Position numbers and translations under genes: made by a program. A stretch of 64,000 bases of DNA from Athripsodes cinereus (lineage: Eukaryota; Arthropoda; Insecta; Trichoptera; Leptoceridae): positions 14,299,237 through 14,363,236 of the forward strand of contig OX388307.1 in the NCBI GenBank assembly GCA_947579605.1, in the 5' to 3' direction. Numbering within the stretch: the first letter of the stretch is position 1; the number at the start of each line of letters is the position of its first letter. Of this stretch, positions 30,001 through 45,000 are shown piece after piece. Under the pieces are notes generated by a model. The model had not been told where the DNA came from. It worked only from the letters and a program-made list of their open reading frames with translations, and ran no database searches.

Positions 30001-33000
30001 ATCATCTGAATGGATACACAAGACTTAAGATATATCAAAATTTGGATATAAAAAATAATCCGAAAAGTAGCTGCCGCATTTATTGTAGAATCAATCAAAA
30101 TCCCATACAAAGGGACATTTTTAAGCTTAGACAATCCAATTTTTTGACGATTTAAAATGATGGAAGAAACCTTGGACCGAATATATCGAGGTGTAGGGGG
30201 GCCAAGACGAAAATTAAATTTTGAATCGCTTCATAATATATATTTTTATTTTTATAAAAGGCTAGAAACTTATCAAATAGTCCTCGTATATAAAGGCTTC
30301 TCGGTCGAAGAATTTACACTATTAGTCAGATGTTGACATTGAAGCCAAATATTTAACGTTTTATGCAACGAATGAACACAAATAGGTATATACGAGTATC
30401 ATATTGTGTCGAAATATCTAAGAAACAATTGGCGTGCGAAAATCCGAAGACATAAGCAACACGTTACGCTTCTTCATTAAATAAACAATAACATCCTCGT
30501 AAGGAAATGCAAACGATTTTACTTTTTTTTTCATACAGCCATGTGACAAACCGAGGTATTTGAGACTATTGTTTATTATGTGTGAATTGTCCATGCATGT
30601 TATGTTATGTTATTTAACACAAATGCATACCTGCTTTGGTTTTAACTCCAATTTAATGTTTTTTTTTACAATTTAACTAAAATATATTACAAAGCTAGTG
30701 AAATATCAATTCAAGTAGTCATTTTTTTATCTATTTCGCTAGATTGAGTGTTAACTACTATGTGATTATAAATCAGCTTTAAATTATCTAAACCAGGCCC
30801 CGGGCTATAAACGGGCAGACTGGACATTTGTCCCAGGGCGATAAATCGCGGGAGGTGCGCAATTTTAGAAAACCTATGTAATATCCTCCGGCAAATTTGT
30901 AATATATTTTTTTTTTAGAAAAGATATATCTGGGTTTTGTTATAAACCCAAATACAACCTTATACACCTTTCACAGTAAGTTACTAAAAGCTTGTGTCGT
31001 GAAAGGGGAGTTTGCCGGCACCTGGGATCGAACCACGGACCCATTGTTCACAAGGCCGAGACTCTACCTCCAGGCTACCGACGAACTTATTCCTAAACAA
31101 AACTGAGGACATCGTGAAATACTTTAAATTTTTATACTACATTGAAAATCTGACGGGCGGGGTAGTAGAAATTGTGAGTGCAAGTAAAATTTTCATCAAG
31201 ACTGAAATCTAATATGTAATATTTATAAAACAATAGAAGCGTGAAAATGCCCGAACACCAGTAGGTCATTTTGTCCAGGGCGTCTATCACTCTAGCCTGG
31301 GGCCTGATCCCAACACGAATACGGCTTCTAAAGCGCTTGACAAATAATAAAAAGAAGTGCTGGTTAAGACAAAACAACTCACTAATTCCCACTAATGCTA
31401 ATGGTAATGATCTGGCAGGATTTTTGACAATATTGTTACTATATTGAAAGGGAAAATGTTACGTAATACTGTATTTCATAGTAACATGAGGATACATAGC
31501 TGAGAACCACGCAGATATGCAATAAAATACTCGATATTAAGAGAATTATTTTTATTCTTTTCGCGTATGACACGTCAGAATAATATTTCGATTAGTTCAG
31601 TACATAAGATGAACATACTCCCGAACGACACAATGTCCATTAGAAATCAAATGATCAAAATAAAACGCCCCCAACCACAATAAAGTCTAAAACACGTTCA
31701 ACAAGACTAGAGATAACACTTTCCATTGTTGTTTTAAATAGATATGTATTTCATTTTAGAATGAGCGAACTCCAATATAGTCTACAATGCAACTCTAGGT
31801 GTGGAACGCCAATAAGAACTAACCACCTACCTGTATAACTAACAACATAATAGAATCAATCGTTTCACTAGCTCTGTGTATAGCGAGAAGTATTAAAAGA
31901 GATTGTATATCTACATATACAATACACACATCACTCTAAACGAAATAAGTAAAAGACGAGAGAAAATATTTAATTATCATGTTCCTCTCGAAGAGTTGGC
32001 AACAAACCGTACAATAACTTGGGAATAGTGCATTAGCAAGAAAACGCTAATAATAAATAAGTACAATATCTCTATAAAATAATAACCCTATAAAATGTAT
32101 TACAATAACTACGACCAATGGGGAGATAATATTTTAAAACTATTATAATTATGGCCGATGGATTGGATGAAGCGACTGCGAACATTGCCATAAATGGATC
32201 AAACAAGTGAGAGAATTTGTGTACTTAGGCAGCAGAATAAACCAGGATGGACGCTCCAAATTGGAAATCGTGAGCAGGATAAACCAGGCAAGAATTACCT
32301 TTAACAAAAAATCTAAAATATTGGAATGTCCAAATATTGATTTAAGCGTTAGGAAGAACCTTACTAAAGCCTTTGTATGGAGCATTCTGCTATATGGTTG
32401 CGAGACGTGGACCATCAGCCAAAGAGAAAGCGGACAGCTGGCGGCCTTTGAAATGTGGTGCTACAGACGCATGCTGAAGATTCATTGGTCGGAACACGTC
32501 GAAAACAAAGAAGCGGTAACCAGGGTAGGCAAAAAAAAGGCAACTTCTTAAAAGAATCAGCCAACAACGAGCTAACTGGATTGGCCACAACATCAGGCAC
32601 CCAGGACTGCTCATCGCTATCGCGGAAGGTAGGACCGAAGGCACAAATGGCAGAGGCCGACCATGAGACGCATATATAGACCAACTGAAGAGGAACATGA
32701 ACTGTGGCTTATACGTAGAGCTGAAGGGACTGGCTGAGAATAGGGAGAAATGGAAAAGAAAATTCAAACTCGTTGCAGACAAATCCAATGGATTGTAACT
32801 CATTATATATATTATTATAATTAATATAAAAAAAGCATTAAAAATGCGTGTTTGCCCAGATACGAGTATAATCAATAAGTTGGCAATATTACAGCCGTCG
32901 ATGACTTTACTACAGAATGTCTGTCCCTATTATAGATAAAAATAAACATTTACTTTCATTATGAGATGATAAATCAGCTTACTAAGACTATTACTATATA

Positions 33001-36000
33001 GAGGCAGTTGTTCCTTAACTCTCCTGTGTCTTCATATCCACATCGATTAATGAAAATATCTTTTCGCTGTGACTACAAGTAAATAAGACATTTATATTGT
33101 CTCAATTATAATTATAATATCAAATCCAAAAATGCAAAGAAGAAATTCGATGAAGCCAAACACTCCACCTAATTAAATAACAATACCTACGTATCATCTT
33201 CCTACCACCAATATAAAATATAGCGTGTAATAAGATGCAATGTAAAAAAGTGTCTGTCCAACAATTAGACAGACTGCCACTAGATAATATTTCAAATATA
33301 AAATACTTAATATACAACAATTTTCAATGAAAATTATAGCTAGCCTAATGATGTATACGTCATGGAAAAGAGATTGAATAAATTATAGTTACATGAATGA
33401 CATAAAATTTAGATGAATCTGATAAATAAAAAAAGTTTTAACAATAAACAGGTAAAATTTTAGGAAAAAAAAAAGAAATAAACGCGTGGGCAATCCCATT
33501 ATTAACATACTCATTTGGCATCATAAAATGGTCTAAAACGGATCTAGATAAACTAGAAAGACTTATTAGAACACAATTAACAAAAAATAGATATCACCAT
33601 CCAAATTCCGCGAAAGAAAGGTTGGTTCTGCCTAGGAGTATAGGAGGAAGAGGAATTGTTAAAATTTCCTATTTACATAATAATCAAATAGAATCCCTTA
33701 AAACATTTTTTAAAAACAAACAAAATAATTCTATACTACATAAAATTATAATACGGGCCGATAAAAATCATACACCTTTAAATTTAAATGACGAAACAGT
33801 AGGTCCGCGATTAAACTATTTAAATATTTTGTTAGAATCTTGGGGTAAGAAGGAACTTCATGCTAGACACCTCAATGATCTCAACCAATCTTATGTTGAC
33901 AAATATGCGTCAAACAGGTGGTTGACCATTGGGGAATTGTATGGGGAAACCGAGGGTTTTATGCTAGCAATTCAAGATCAGGTAATAAATACAAAAAATT
34001 ATCAAAAATATATCATAAAAAAATCAAAATATAATTGATGATTCGTGTAGGAAATGTCTGGCCAAACCGGAAAACATTCCAAACATAGTTTCGGGTTGTT
34101 CCACTCTCGCTCAAACTGAGTATACCAATAGACATAATCATGTCGCAAAAATAATACATCAAAATTTAGCAATTAAACATAATCTTTTAAACTCACAAAT
34201 AGTAATTCCTTATTATAAATACAACCCGGAAACGGTTTTAGAAAATCAAAATTACAGGCTCTATTATGATAAAACCATAATAACAGATAGACAAATACAT
34301 CATAATAGACCCGATTTAGTATTACATGATAAACGTAATAAAATAACGTACCTATAATAATAGACATCGCTGTTCCAAATACACATAATATACAAACAAC
34401 CGTCGCAGAAAAAATACGTAAATATACAGAACTAGCAGGAGAAATAAAAAATATTTGGCATTCTAGATCCGTTTATATAATACCTTTAGTCATGTCAGCT
34501 ACAGGGGTAACTCCGAAATCTTTAATAAATAATTTACAAAAATTAGATTTACCGGTTAATTTGTAGGTATATTAAAATTCAAAAATCTATTATAATAAAC
34601 ACTTGTAATATTGTAATATTGTAAAAAAGTTTTTGAACACAGATATTTCAGGCACAATGCTGGTATTTTGATCCCGCGTTTTGAGCCTAATCCTTTGATA
34701 TCCTGTATATCTGGATAGGTGAATTTTTCCCGGCATTAGACTGTTAAGTTTTTGTGTGACCATGACTGATCATATGGAGACTTATCTGGTTGTATAATGC
34801 TGAGAAGTGTGGATGGCAATTCTGCCGCCGCGTAAAGGAAAACATATATATTTTTTTTAAATACTAAAAAATTGTAACATCTGTATACATTTTGAGTAGG
34901 TACCCACAAGATGTTCCAAATGGTACCCCACCAGTTTGTCTAACGTTTTGCCGAACACTTTGTATGACCAATCAAATCCGATAATTTGCACAATGGATAA
35001 AATTACAATGCTGGTAGATATTTTACTAAACTGCTTAATAAAATATAGAACATAAGCACAATACGAGAAGAATTTATAGTATTAATACATATTATGTATT
35101 TAATTTTGGTCAACTTCACTGGTTTTTGGCTTATGTAATATTATTATGTGCTGTCATAATATGTATTGTAAAACTGTCTTGTTACTAAAACTTTTCAAAA
35201 TAAAATTAAAAAAGAGATTAACCACAAGGGCTTTCATAAACACACCACAAAATAATTGAGAATATCGAAATACTCGAGGGTCATTCAACTAACGTAGCGT
35301 ATAATATGATGATTACATGTATTTAAGAAGATCGTTACATAAAACTACATAATTTGCACTTTCACCAAAGATCATCTCGTGGCTCGGGCCATAGTAAGTA
35401 GGCACATATTATTATTACAATACTATAGCTACTAGAACGTCCTTGTAAGCGGTCAAGAAGAGCCAATACAATACACACGACCAAGAGAAGAACCTAAAGA
35501 GAGAGATAGAGACAGAGAAGAAGTAGTTATTGTAGTATGTAGGTGAAGAAGGGGATGAGAATCCATGAGTAAGAGAAAAGCTGAGTGGAACCGGTCGACC
35601 TTTATAGGAATTTGTATGGCTTTCAATACTACTCACTATAATACGTACTACACAGATGTGCTGCATCCATGAATAATATTTTAGATGTGTATCGCAGCAC
35701 CAAGTACACGGTCAAGAGAAATACATAATGTGTTACATATTACAGAAGTACAACGATTACATGCATACTTGGGTTATGTAATTTAAATTCGTGATAATGA
35801 ATGAACAATAAATATTTTTTGAATTTTAATCGTCTTACCAATTTAAAACGTAAATAATAATTCTAAAACGCTTTAATAGTACGAGAAACTAGTTATTAGG
35901 TTTATAATAAAACTACACGAGTTCACTTATCTCACCAATATGAATACGGATTGGTTTGATAAAATCTACTCGGCAATTCACAAAGAAAAGCTTGAACGAC

Positions 36001-39000
36001 TTGTAATCTTCATTTCAAAAACACAGATATTACAACACACAAAGTAAAAGAATAAACAATATTTTATTTAAATTCATCTTATAAACACGTGAAGGCATGA
36101 ATTACTACAAAAATATTGGAGACATCTGAAGTTATATCAACACTGAATTTAGTTTGTAGAACGAAACAAGTGAAGCGAATAAAGATCATAATTTTAAAGT
36201 TTGGATCGCTTGTATGGATTCTCAAATTATACCGGGGTCGGCGCACGAGTAGAAATATATTGTCTAAAATAACACGTGGAAAATCGAATAGACAAGTTTA
36301 TACCGAGATAGGTACAAAAAATGCAAACATATCAAAAATGTTTACTGTCATAATCGATGCAGGAAAAATAAAAGTAATCCAATAGAGTTAATTAATTGAA
36401 TAAACAATAACATGTCATCTCTAGGATTCAACTTGCCACCTTACAAACCAAGATTAATCATTGATTGATTGAACTTGTAAACATACATCATTTTGTCTTT
36501 TTGAAAAAAGTAGACATAATCGTAAATTAAAAATGAGTGTGCAATATTTGACGACCGGTGTGGCGTGGAGGCACTTGCCTTTAAGTCACTAGGTCCCGGG
36601 TTCGATTCCCGACCAGGGCAAAATGAAGAATGACCTTTTTCAGATTGTCCTGGGTCTGGGTGTTACATGTATATGTGTGTAGTGCATTGTATATAAATGT
36701 GTATCGTCGCGTTAGTACCCATAATACAAGATTCACATCTTAGTTTGGGACTAGCTCGGCCTGTGTGAATTGTCTATAAATGTTAAAAATATGAAGTGAC
36801 CGCCCAGCTAATTTCACTTAGAGATTGTGTTTTTTTACGCATCAAGGTTCATGTATAAAACAAGACACATCACGCTACAAATATTAAATGCCCACTTAAG
36901 ATAAGAGATCTTTGTCTCAACAATTAAAAATCATGCATCACTCAATATTTTAACTGCAGATCAAATAAATAATCATGAATAAACTAATAAATTTTCATTT
37001 TAAGGATATAAATATGGTCAGTAATTATAGACAATATACACAAGGCTAGATTACTAAACAATGAATTTGTAAATGTATAATATGCACTTGACAAGATTAC
37101 AATGTGAACATAAAATAACAAAATTACCTATGTGTATGTACAATTAAAACCCTGGAGTATAAGAATGCCATAAATCTGTTTCACTAACACGGCTGCCTAA
37201 TTGAGATATTTATCTTTTTTTGACTAAATCTTGTTAAAATCATACTTAACGCTGTTTCAAACACCAAATAGGAGATCAAAGGTGAACATGTGGTGATTCC
37301 TAGATATAAATTGTCGAAGGAAGACTGGAGAAAGTGAACGATCATTCAGCCTCGGGCCTCGTAGAATAAGAAAGAATCAGATATCAGGTAACTCTCTCGT
37401 GACCGCGAGTACCTACCTACTTACACATACCTATAACATGTAACATCATGATTGTGTTCACGCGTATTATAACATAACATACAGCAATATATGTATCGAC
37501 AGACACGCTAACTTTCATATAAGTGTATTGTTATTGAAAAGGTTCATTAATATGTACGATGTATAGTATGCATACGTAGGTACCTATTACGAATTAAACC
37601 TACGTTATTTTTGTCTTTTCCATAGGTAACTTGTAGTGTCAATGTCACATTCAGATCACGCACCTACGTATATATGAGAACCATATTATATCGGTCAGGG
37701 CATCCTCGCTGTAGATTAACAAATTTTAACATAACGGTATACAGTGGGTACCTACATTACAACACAAAAAAAAAACAAAAACGTATGTACTCATTTATCT
37801 AATATACAATAATACAACCGACGGCTAGCATAGGAAAAAAGGTAGGTTTATTATAGGTATCGGAGAGAACGAGAATAATGAAATTAATATTGCGGTCGCC
37901 GTTAACTATACAGGTAAATGTTCTCAGTTCCAATTACTGAGAAAACCTACTGTCTACATATGCACCACTTATGTCCTAAGTAAGTCTTAAGTACCCAATA
38001 AAAAAACATTTAACATGTTCCCACGCAACGGTCTCAGCTCTCAATACATTGAGACTTCCTCTCCTCAAAATATTTCGTCACCTACTCGCTTCCTTTGCTT
38101 GATAAAACAATGGTCCACTTCTTAAACTCGCCGAAGTCTGATAATGTGGAACTCCCACGTGCGACACCATTCATTATTGTAATGTCAACATTAACAGGCA
38201 AGTGCCTAACAAGAATGGCAGATAAATGATGACAAATGTCTAATATGTATGTTAATTCATTGTAATTGAAAAAAGGTAAATAATAAATTTTGAAATACAA
38301 TGCTGATTCTAACATAGATAGGTATATTAACTAAACAATAACTTCGAATACCGAATACGTACATAACATAATATTATGTGATAGGACAGGTATTGACATT
38401 ATAATAATTTGAAAGGCACTTTATTTAAATATTTAATATGATGTAAATAACTGGAGTGCGCATATATAATATATTTGTATAATAACATACTTATTTTCAA
38501 AATATGGTAGCATCACCATCAGTTATACGAGAGCAGGTAGCCACACTTAATAAGTTGGTATGTAAATTATATTAAAGTCTAGGTTAATGGATGTACGCCT
38601 GCAAGCCTTAATGAGAAAAGCGAGAATTGAGAAGAGATAGATTTAAACTGCGATGGTGACCGCAGGAAATTATTACTCGGATCGCCTTGGGGTGTTTGGA
38701 CTGTAACAAATTCGCGCAATTACAAATTAATCGAGTTCTTCTCCTAAGTCAACGAGACGAAAATGAGACATCATAAAACTGTATTTATATAATCTGCACG
38801 ACCGAATGAAAATACAAACGTTTAACTAAGTTGCAATATGGTATAGATATTTATGTAGTTAAATTAAATGTGATAGTGTAATTACCTTGTAATAAATACC
38901 CTAATGGAGAAAAGAAAAATAAAAAGAAAAACAATGCAGCGGGTGAATCGAGTAGGTATATACAATTGGAAGTAGGTATGCAAGAATGCGTGTAATAGAG

Positions 39001-42000
39001 GTGCATTACCACATGCATATATATGTCACTAGACATGTTATATGCGCCGATATAGCATGTGCAAACAGTATAGTCTCGATAATGCCGATATTTATGGAGA
39101 AGTTGCAAAACTTTAACGTTTACAACGACCATGATTTCTCATTAGACAAACATGATAGACAATAAACATGCGGTTTGAATATGGCATTTGCATACTTGTG
39201 TGGGCGATGTGTTATTCTGCGTAAAACACCTTTCTTGTACACTGCCTGGTGAACACGTCCTATCAACTCTTGTTTGCAATAATACTCTATGCTAGTGGAA
39301 TGCTAAAGCAATAAGATCTTGATAACCCGCGCAAAATATCCGGTTTTACATGAACGTATGAAACAGACATACCTACACATCCCCTAGGAAAATATCAAAA
39401 TCGGCAACTAACACTTTTTTCCTTTCTCAGCCAATAAATACTTTAAATTATACCTAAAATGTTTGTCTTATACAAAATGAAACGAACTATTGAAGTATGA
39501 ACTTTCAAATATAATAAGTAATCTGATTGTAATGGGAAGACAATGCTCTTCCGTGATAAACTCGCCCATTGCATATTTTTAAACGTTACGTTATTAATGT
39601 TTGTTATCATTTTGTTGTAATATTTTGTGTAATAAAGTTTATTATTATTATTAATCTACCCAATACGGACACCCTGCCACACACCAAGATGCCAACACAA
39701 TAAATTATTTAAGTTTTATGCAAAACAATGTAAAATTGAATTTAATTCAGAATAAATTACTACAAATTAAAATCGGAATCATAGATAAATCAACACATAA
39801 CGCTACAACAAATCATTAATATGGATATGATAAAAATAGCATTACAATGGTACTCAGGGCTCGTGCAACTAGATCGTTTAAATGAAAACAAATTAAATAC
39901 ATTACGGAAAATTAAATCTAAATACTTTTACACCTCGATTAAAACAACAATAAATTATATTAATTTGTACTCCGGGTAATATCACACAGTTAAAAACACT
40001 GAGACTATTTTCTTTTTACGCCCGGCAGCTTGCATATCTCAAGATTGTAGATTGAGTCTCAGGAATCCTAAATCACTCGCAAACGAGTGGATGGCCTTGA
40101 GAAAAATGAGAATGAGATAATGAGTCTCAGGAATAAGACACATTTTCTGTACATTACTGAACTATTTATTAGATGACTTTTCAAATAATGCCCTGGCGTA
40201 CCTCGTAATATCGTTCACACTTAAAGAATAATAATAATAAGACTTGAGTTTTTCTACTACTATGATTTCAATCCTTCTAAAAATAAGCCATTCATGTAGA
40301 TTTTATGATACATGAAAAAATTGTTGCAAACCATTTGCCTTGTATCTAAGCCCTTGCGTCTCGATGAATGTTGAGATAAATTTCCATGATTTAAAGTACC
40401 TACTGGCGTTCCTGATCCAAAGGAGGAAGTCAAGTTCTCTATATCAGATATGTTTTTTCACCCCCATAATAATAGCACCTACAGTTTAATGCGGTTTATT
40501 TATTAATCGGATGATATATTATTTTTATTGAAACACTTATTTAGTACTTCTACTGTGATTTTATTAGTCGCAAGCCGGCTTCCAAGAGTTTCCGCTCTAA
40601 TCATCAGGCTTACTTAAAAAGTAATAGCTTTATGCTAGCCTGATGATGAGAGCGGAAGCTCTTGAAATCCGGCTGGCGACTAATAAAGTCACAGTGGAAG
40701 TACTAAATAAATGTCTGATTTCAAATAACTTAACATGAATTTTCACCAAGAACCGTCGGTCGAAAATATCGACTTTGGATGATATATTGTTTGACATTTA
40801 TATTGAGTTCACATTATTTTTGTCACTCTTTTTAATCAATATTTATGGAAAATACAATTTTACATATGAAAATTATAATTTTGAAATTCGTATTCTGTAA
40901 TTTAAGTTTTCTTAATCACAAAATTATACATCTGGTCGTGGGCGCAGATGTTGATTAAAAAAGGTCAGGAAACTTATTTTACATCAATAGTAGCTTGCAA
41001 TTTTCTCATTGCTGGCGTCAACTGATAATTAATGTTGTCAACCCTCAAATTAATGATACCAGTCGACAAACGTATTGTTTTTTTTTTCTTTTCAAGTACG
41101 AAAATTACAGTAACCGAAAAAGATTCACAAGAGTAATCCAAACTACCTGATTACTGGTTAGGTCCTGAGGTACCTACCTACATAAGAAAGAAACAATTAC
41201 GAACTAAACTATAATTTATCCAGAATTACACACGCAAAGAAAATAGATCTTCGACATTAAAGTATAAAAATTGGTAATTTTATTACGAAATTATAATAGA
41301 AGTATGAATAATTATATTGGCACCGTTTGTAAGACGAAAAGCTATCAACAGATGGTCGAAACTTGCAATGGTACAAAATAATAAGCAAATAGGCCTATGT
41401 CGATTTGTGGGCATCGACCCAGGGATATTGCAAACTGAGACATTGGTTTAGGCAACGGTACAGTGGCTAGCTCGCTTACCTTGGAAGAGTTTGAAGCATT
41501 GTTCGAGGCTGAATGTTAAAATTAATTTTGCATGAAAATTCAAGTTTTCATTAAGATAAACGAAATTCTATTTAAACACAAAAGAACATAGGAGTGTGTG
41601 TATAAGTGGAGTATGTAACGCAAACAAATAAACCAAAGTTACCTGTTAAACAGTGAATAATTCATTATGCAAATAAAGTCATTCATACCAATCATAACTC
41701 TTAACGTAATTAATTAGCCATCTGTGCTGGATGTAGTAGGTAATGTTATTATTATTATCTAACAAGGACGACCACGTAGTCAGCATTGTCTTATGGTTCA
41801 TTATAAGGTTATTTTAAGAGACAGAGATAATGCGCTTCACACATTGGTCAGCGTGATGTTATCACTCTTTGAAACGAATCGAGAGCCCAATAGCTAATAG
41901 CATTTAATTAACGTGAAATATAGAAAGCCAATAACTATTTTAAGTAAAGGAAAAATAATAATAAAAAGCTTTATTACTCAGCAATCAATAAAACACTAGT

Positions 42001-45000
42001 CAAAAATAAAACAGTAAAAACCAACCAATCGCGAAATTCTTAATTATAATCAAAATAACACTGCATTTTAATGGATACGCTCTGATAACCAATTACCTTG
42101 ACATTGACAGAGAATTAAAATAATAAAATATTTAGTCAGTAGTAATGTATTTTTTATTACAATAAGAAATTATCGTGCGCAACGGGAAGCAAAGGCCGTT
42201 GGCTCCGCAACGTGCGTTCTCTGTATAGAAAATAAGTTAATACGCGGAAATAATCACTTCCGCATACGAAGTGCAGCCGGAAATATTACTCAGAAAGTAA
42301 GTACACTCAGAAAGAAAGCCGCTTCATAAAAAGTACGAAAAAATACTAGCTCTAACGCTCATCACCTTTGTATAATGACCCTGGGTCAAATAAATCACAC
42401 ACTTATATAATGCAAACAATTCAACTAGATACATAAACTCGGTCGCAACTTAAATAATGGAAATTCAATGTGTGTTAATACCGAGACAAATCTTATGGAA
42501 CACCCCTAATTCATGAATAAGAAATGCATAGATAGACGTTAATCAATCAGGTTTTTTCCTTGACCAACCGTTCGAATGATTTGTGTGAAAACAGTCATGC
42601 AAAACATTGCACTTAAAAGCGTCTTAGCTTAATGGTATCTAATAAATAAAATGATTTTGGAACGTTGAATTGTCAATTTAGAAGTGCGGTCAAAGCGCGT
42701 GGGTATTCCATATTATAAAAATAATAATTGTAATTACCTCGGTTGTTATTGAATCAACCAATGGTCACAATTCGCCTAGCATAGTTAATGGACATGTAGT
42801 GTAGGCCAGCGTATGGAAAATATCTACTGCATGTCAAAGTGTACAATGAGATATGGGATTGTGGACATAATAATTGGATGATGTAAACGCCAATATTTAA
42901 GATTTATCGGTATGTAGGTAGGTACATAATACTTATGGTAAATCAACAAGCACAAAGAAGACGATAAAAAACGACGATGAATATCTTTGAAGTGATTTAT
43001 TTAGAATGTGGACCAAGGATACCAATAATCTTAAAAATTATAATTTTATGTGTTTATTTTCTGATGTACGGACGTAAATAATATTATTTATCTAAAAAAG
43101 TCAATATAAACTCGCAAGGTGATCAAGGAGTTTGTGTGATTTCTATTTATTTGCATATTAGTTACGACTATTACAGAATTTTATACGAAAATATCAATGT
43201 CAATTCAAAAATAAATTATAATAAAAACATGAATAAGCTGATTTCGTCTCTTCTAATAATAATAAAAGTGTAGGCATCTTGCATGAAACAGGACTACAAA
43301 ACTTCTAAAAAATACAGCGAAATTGAGAAAATCAAATAGTAACATTTAAATCCAACAAATACAAATCCAAATAAATTTAATTTAAAATAATACCTACTCC
43401 CAAATGTATAGTATTGAAATGAAACGTTTATAAATTCAGTATTATGACATCTATAAAGCAATAAATTTACAACCATAGCGAGACTTCGTTCAAGTATTTA
43501 ATACCTTCAAAGCTCAACACAAAGAATATAATAAATTGAATTAACTTCTAGAGGAGTCCACACTTAAGTCATCTACCAAAAAGACTGGGTGTTTTGCTTC
43601 GTACATACTGCCTACGCTATCAACCAAAATTGTACGTTACCCACACGAGACTCCAAGGCATGCATAAACAATAATAATAAATACATACGACAAATAAAAT
43701 TTGGATACACTAAACATAATGCAGATAACAAGTGTTGAATGCTACAACTGTTCGTGGAAATAATTCGTAGAAACCTGACTCGACACAATCGAGAGAACGC
43801 TACACTGTCAAATTAAGTCACGTGTGTCTTAGTTAATGTCTACAACCAACATCTTTTCAATATGATTGAAATTGAAGCCATAGAAGACATTAAAAATATA
43901 CCAAACAATGAGACATGTGAACGTGTTATTTACTGCAATATGTTAGATAGATAATAAATAAACCAAAAACGTAAGAAAACAAAAGAGTATAATAAGAATA
44001 AAAAATAAACCTACATAGATATGTATTCAGGCATGCATATCTTAATGCAATCGTAATAATAACATAAAATGTAATTAACATATCATTCAATAATATCACA
44101 CACTTTATTATAAAAGATGACCCAGAATGATGTGTAAATGTCCAATAATAAATCAACATGAAAAATGCGTGTAGAGATGATTGTTGAGATACTCTATTAA
44201 ATGCGTGTAATTAGTTGTGAAGGCTTAACACAGCAACAACTAGTGCTAGACAATGGAAAACGCTCGTAACTTTGTTGAAATGGTATAATACATAATTTAC
44301 TTATACCACGTAATGAGAATAATATTCTCTAATGACAATATGTTAAACATTTTTTACTAGATGCACTTAAAGATACCTACGCATTTTTTTTGGACAAACT
44401 AAGAGTGCCAATTAATATTTTTATTACTGAAAAACATGTTTAAGAACAAACGAACAAAGAGAACTACCTAAATTCCGTTTATACATTTTCCTTCAAAATA
44501 TTCACGTATAAATGACAGCATTGTAAATAAATTTCAAATTCTTTTGTAATAAAGTGATGTTTCATAGACAAATTAGGTATGTATCTGTGTCTTTTACAAT
44601 ATTGTGTAAAACGTAGTGTAACTAAACACACGTACAGCATCCAATGTATTGCTTATGTAGTATTGAATTAGCAATTAGCTGTCGACCTTACTGCTAGCCA
44701 CTCTTACACATCTGAATAAATAAAAAGGAATATTACCTATCATGGATATTAAGCATGTAAGTATCTATTAATGGATAAGATTAGATAGGTATGTATGTAG
44801 GTATAATATGTGTCTATTAATTACTTGGCACAGCGCATTACAACAGTATCGTATATTGTAGTCATTATAATAATGAGGCGTACATATTACGATCTCGCCA
44901 TCCTCAGTATGAAAACTAAATATAATTCTTTGATACTTTTATTTATAATGCTTTAAATTTTAATAGTTTTAATATTAAGATTTTAAAAAATGTATAAATT

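Noticed and set aside
32390..32875. 161-codon minus-strand frame
   Set aside because: Antisense of the RTE fragment; the mirror of the frame at 13136-13504.
36549..36625. tRNA gene suggested by A and B boxes
   Set aside because: The acceptor stem does not pair and a SINE body follows; same for the minus-strand boxes at 31010-31088.
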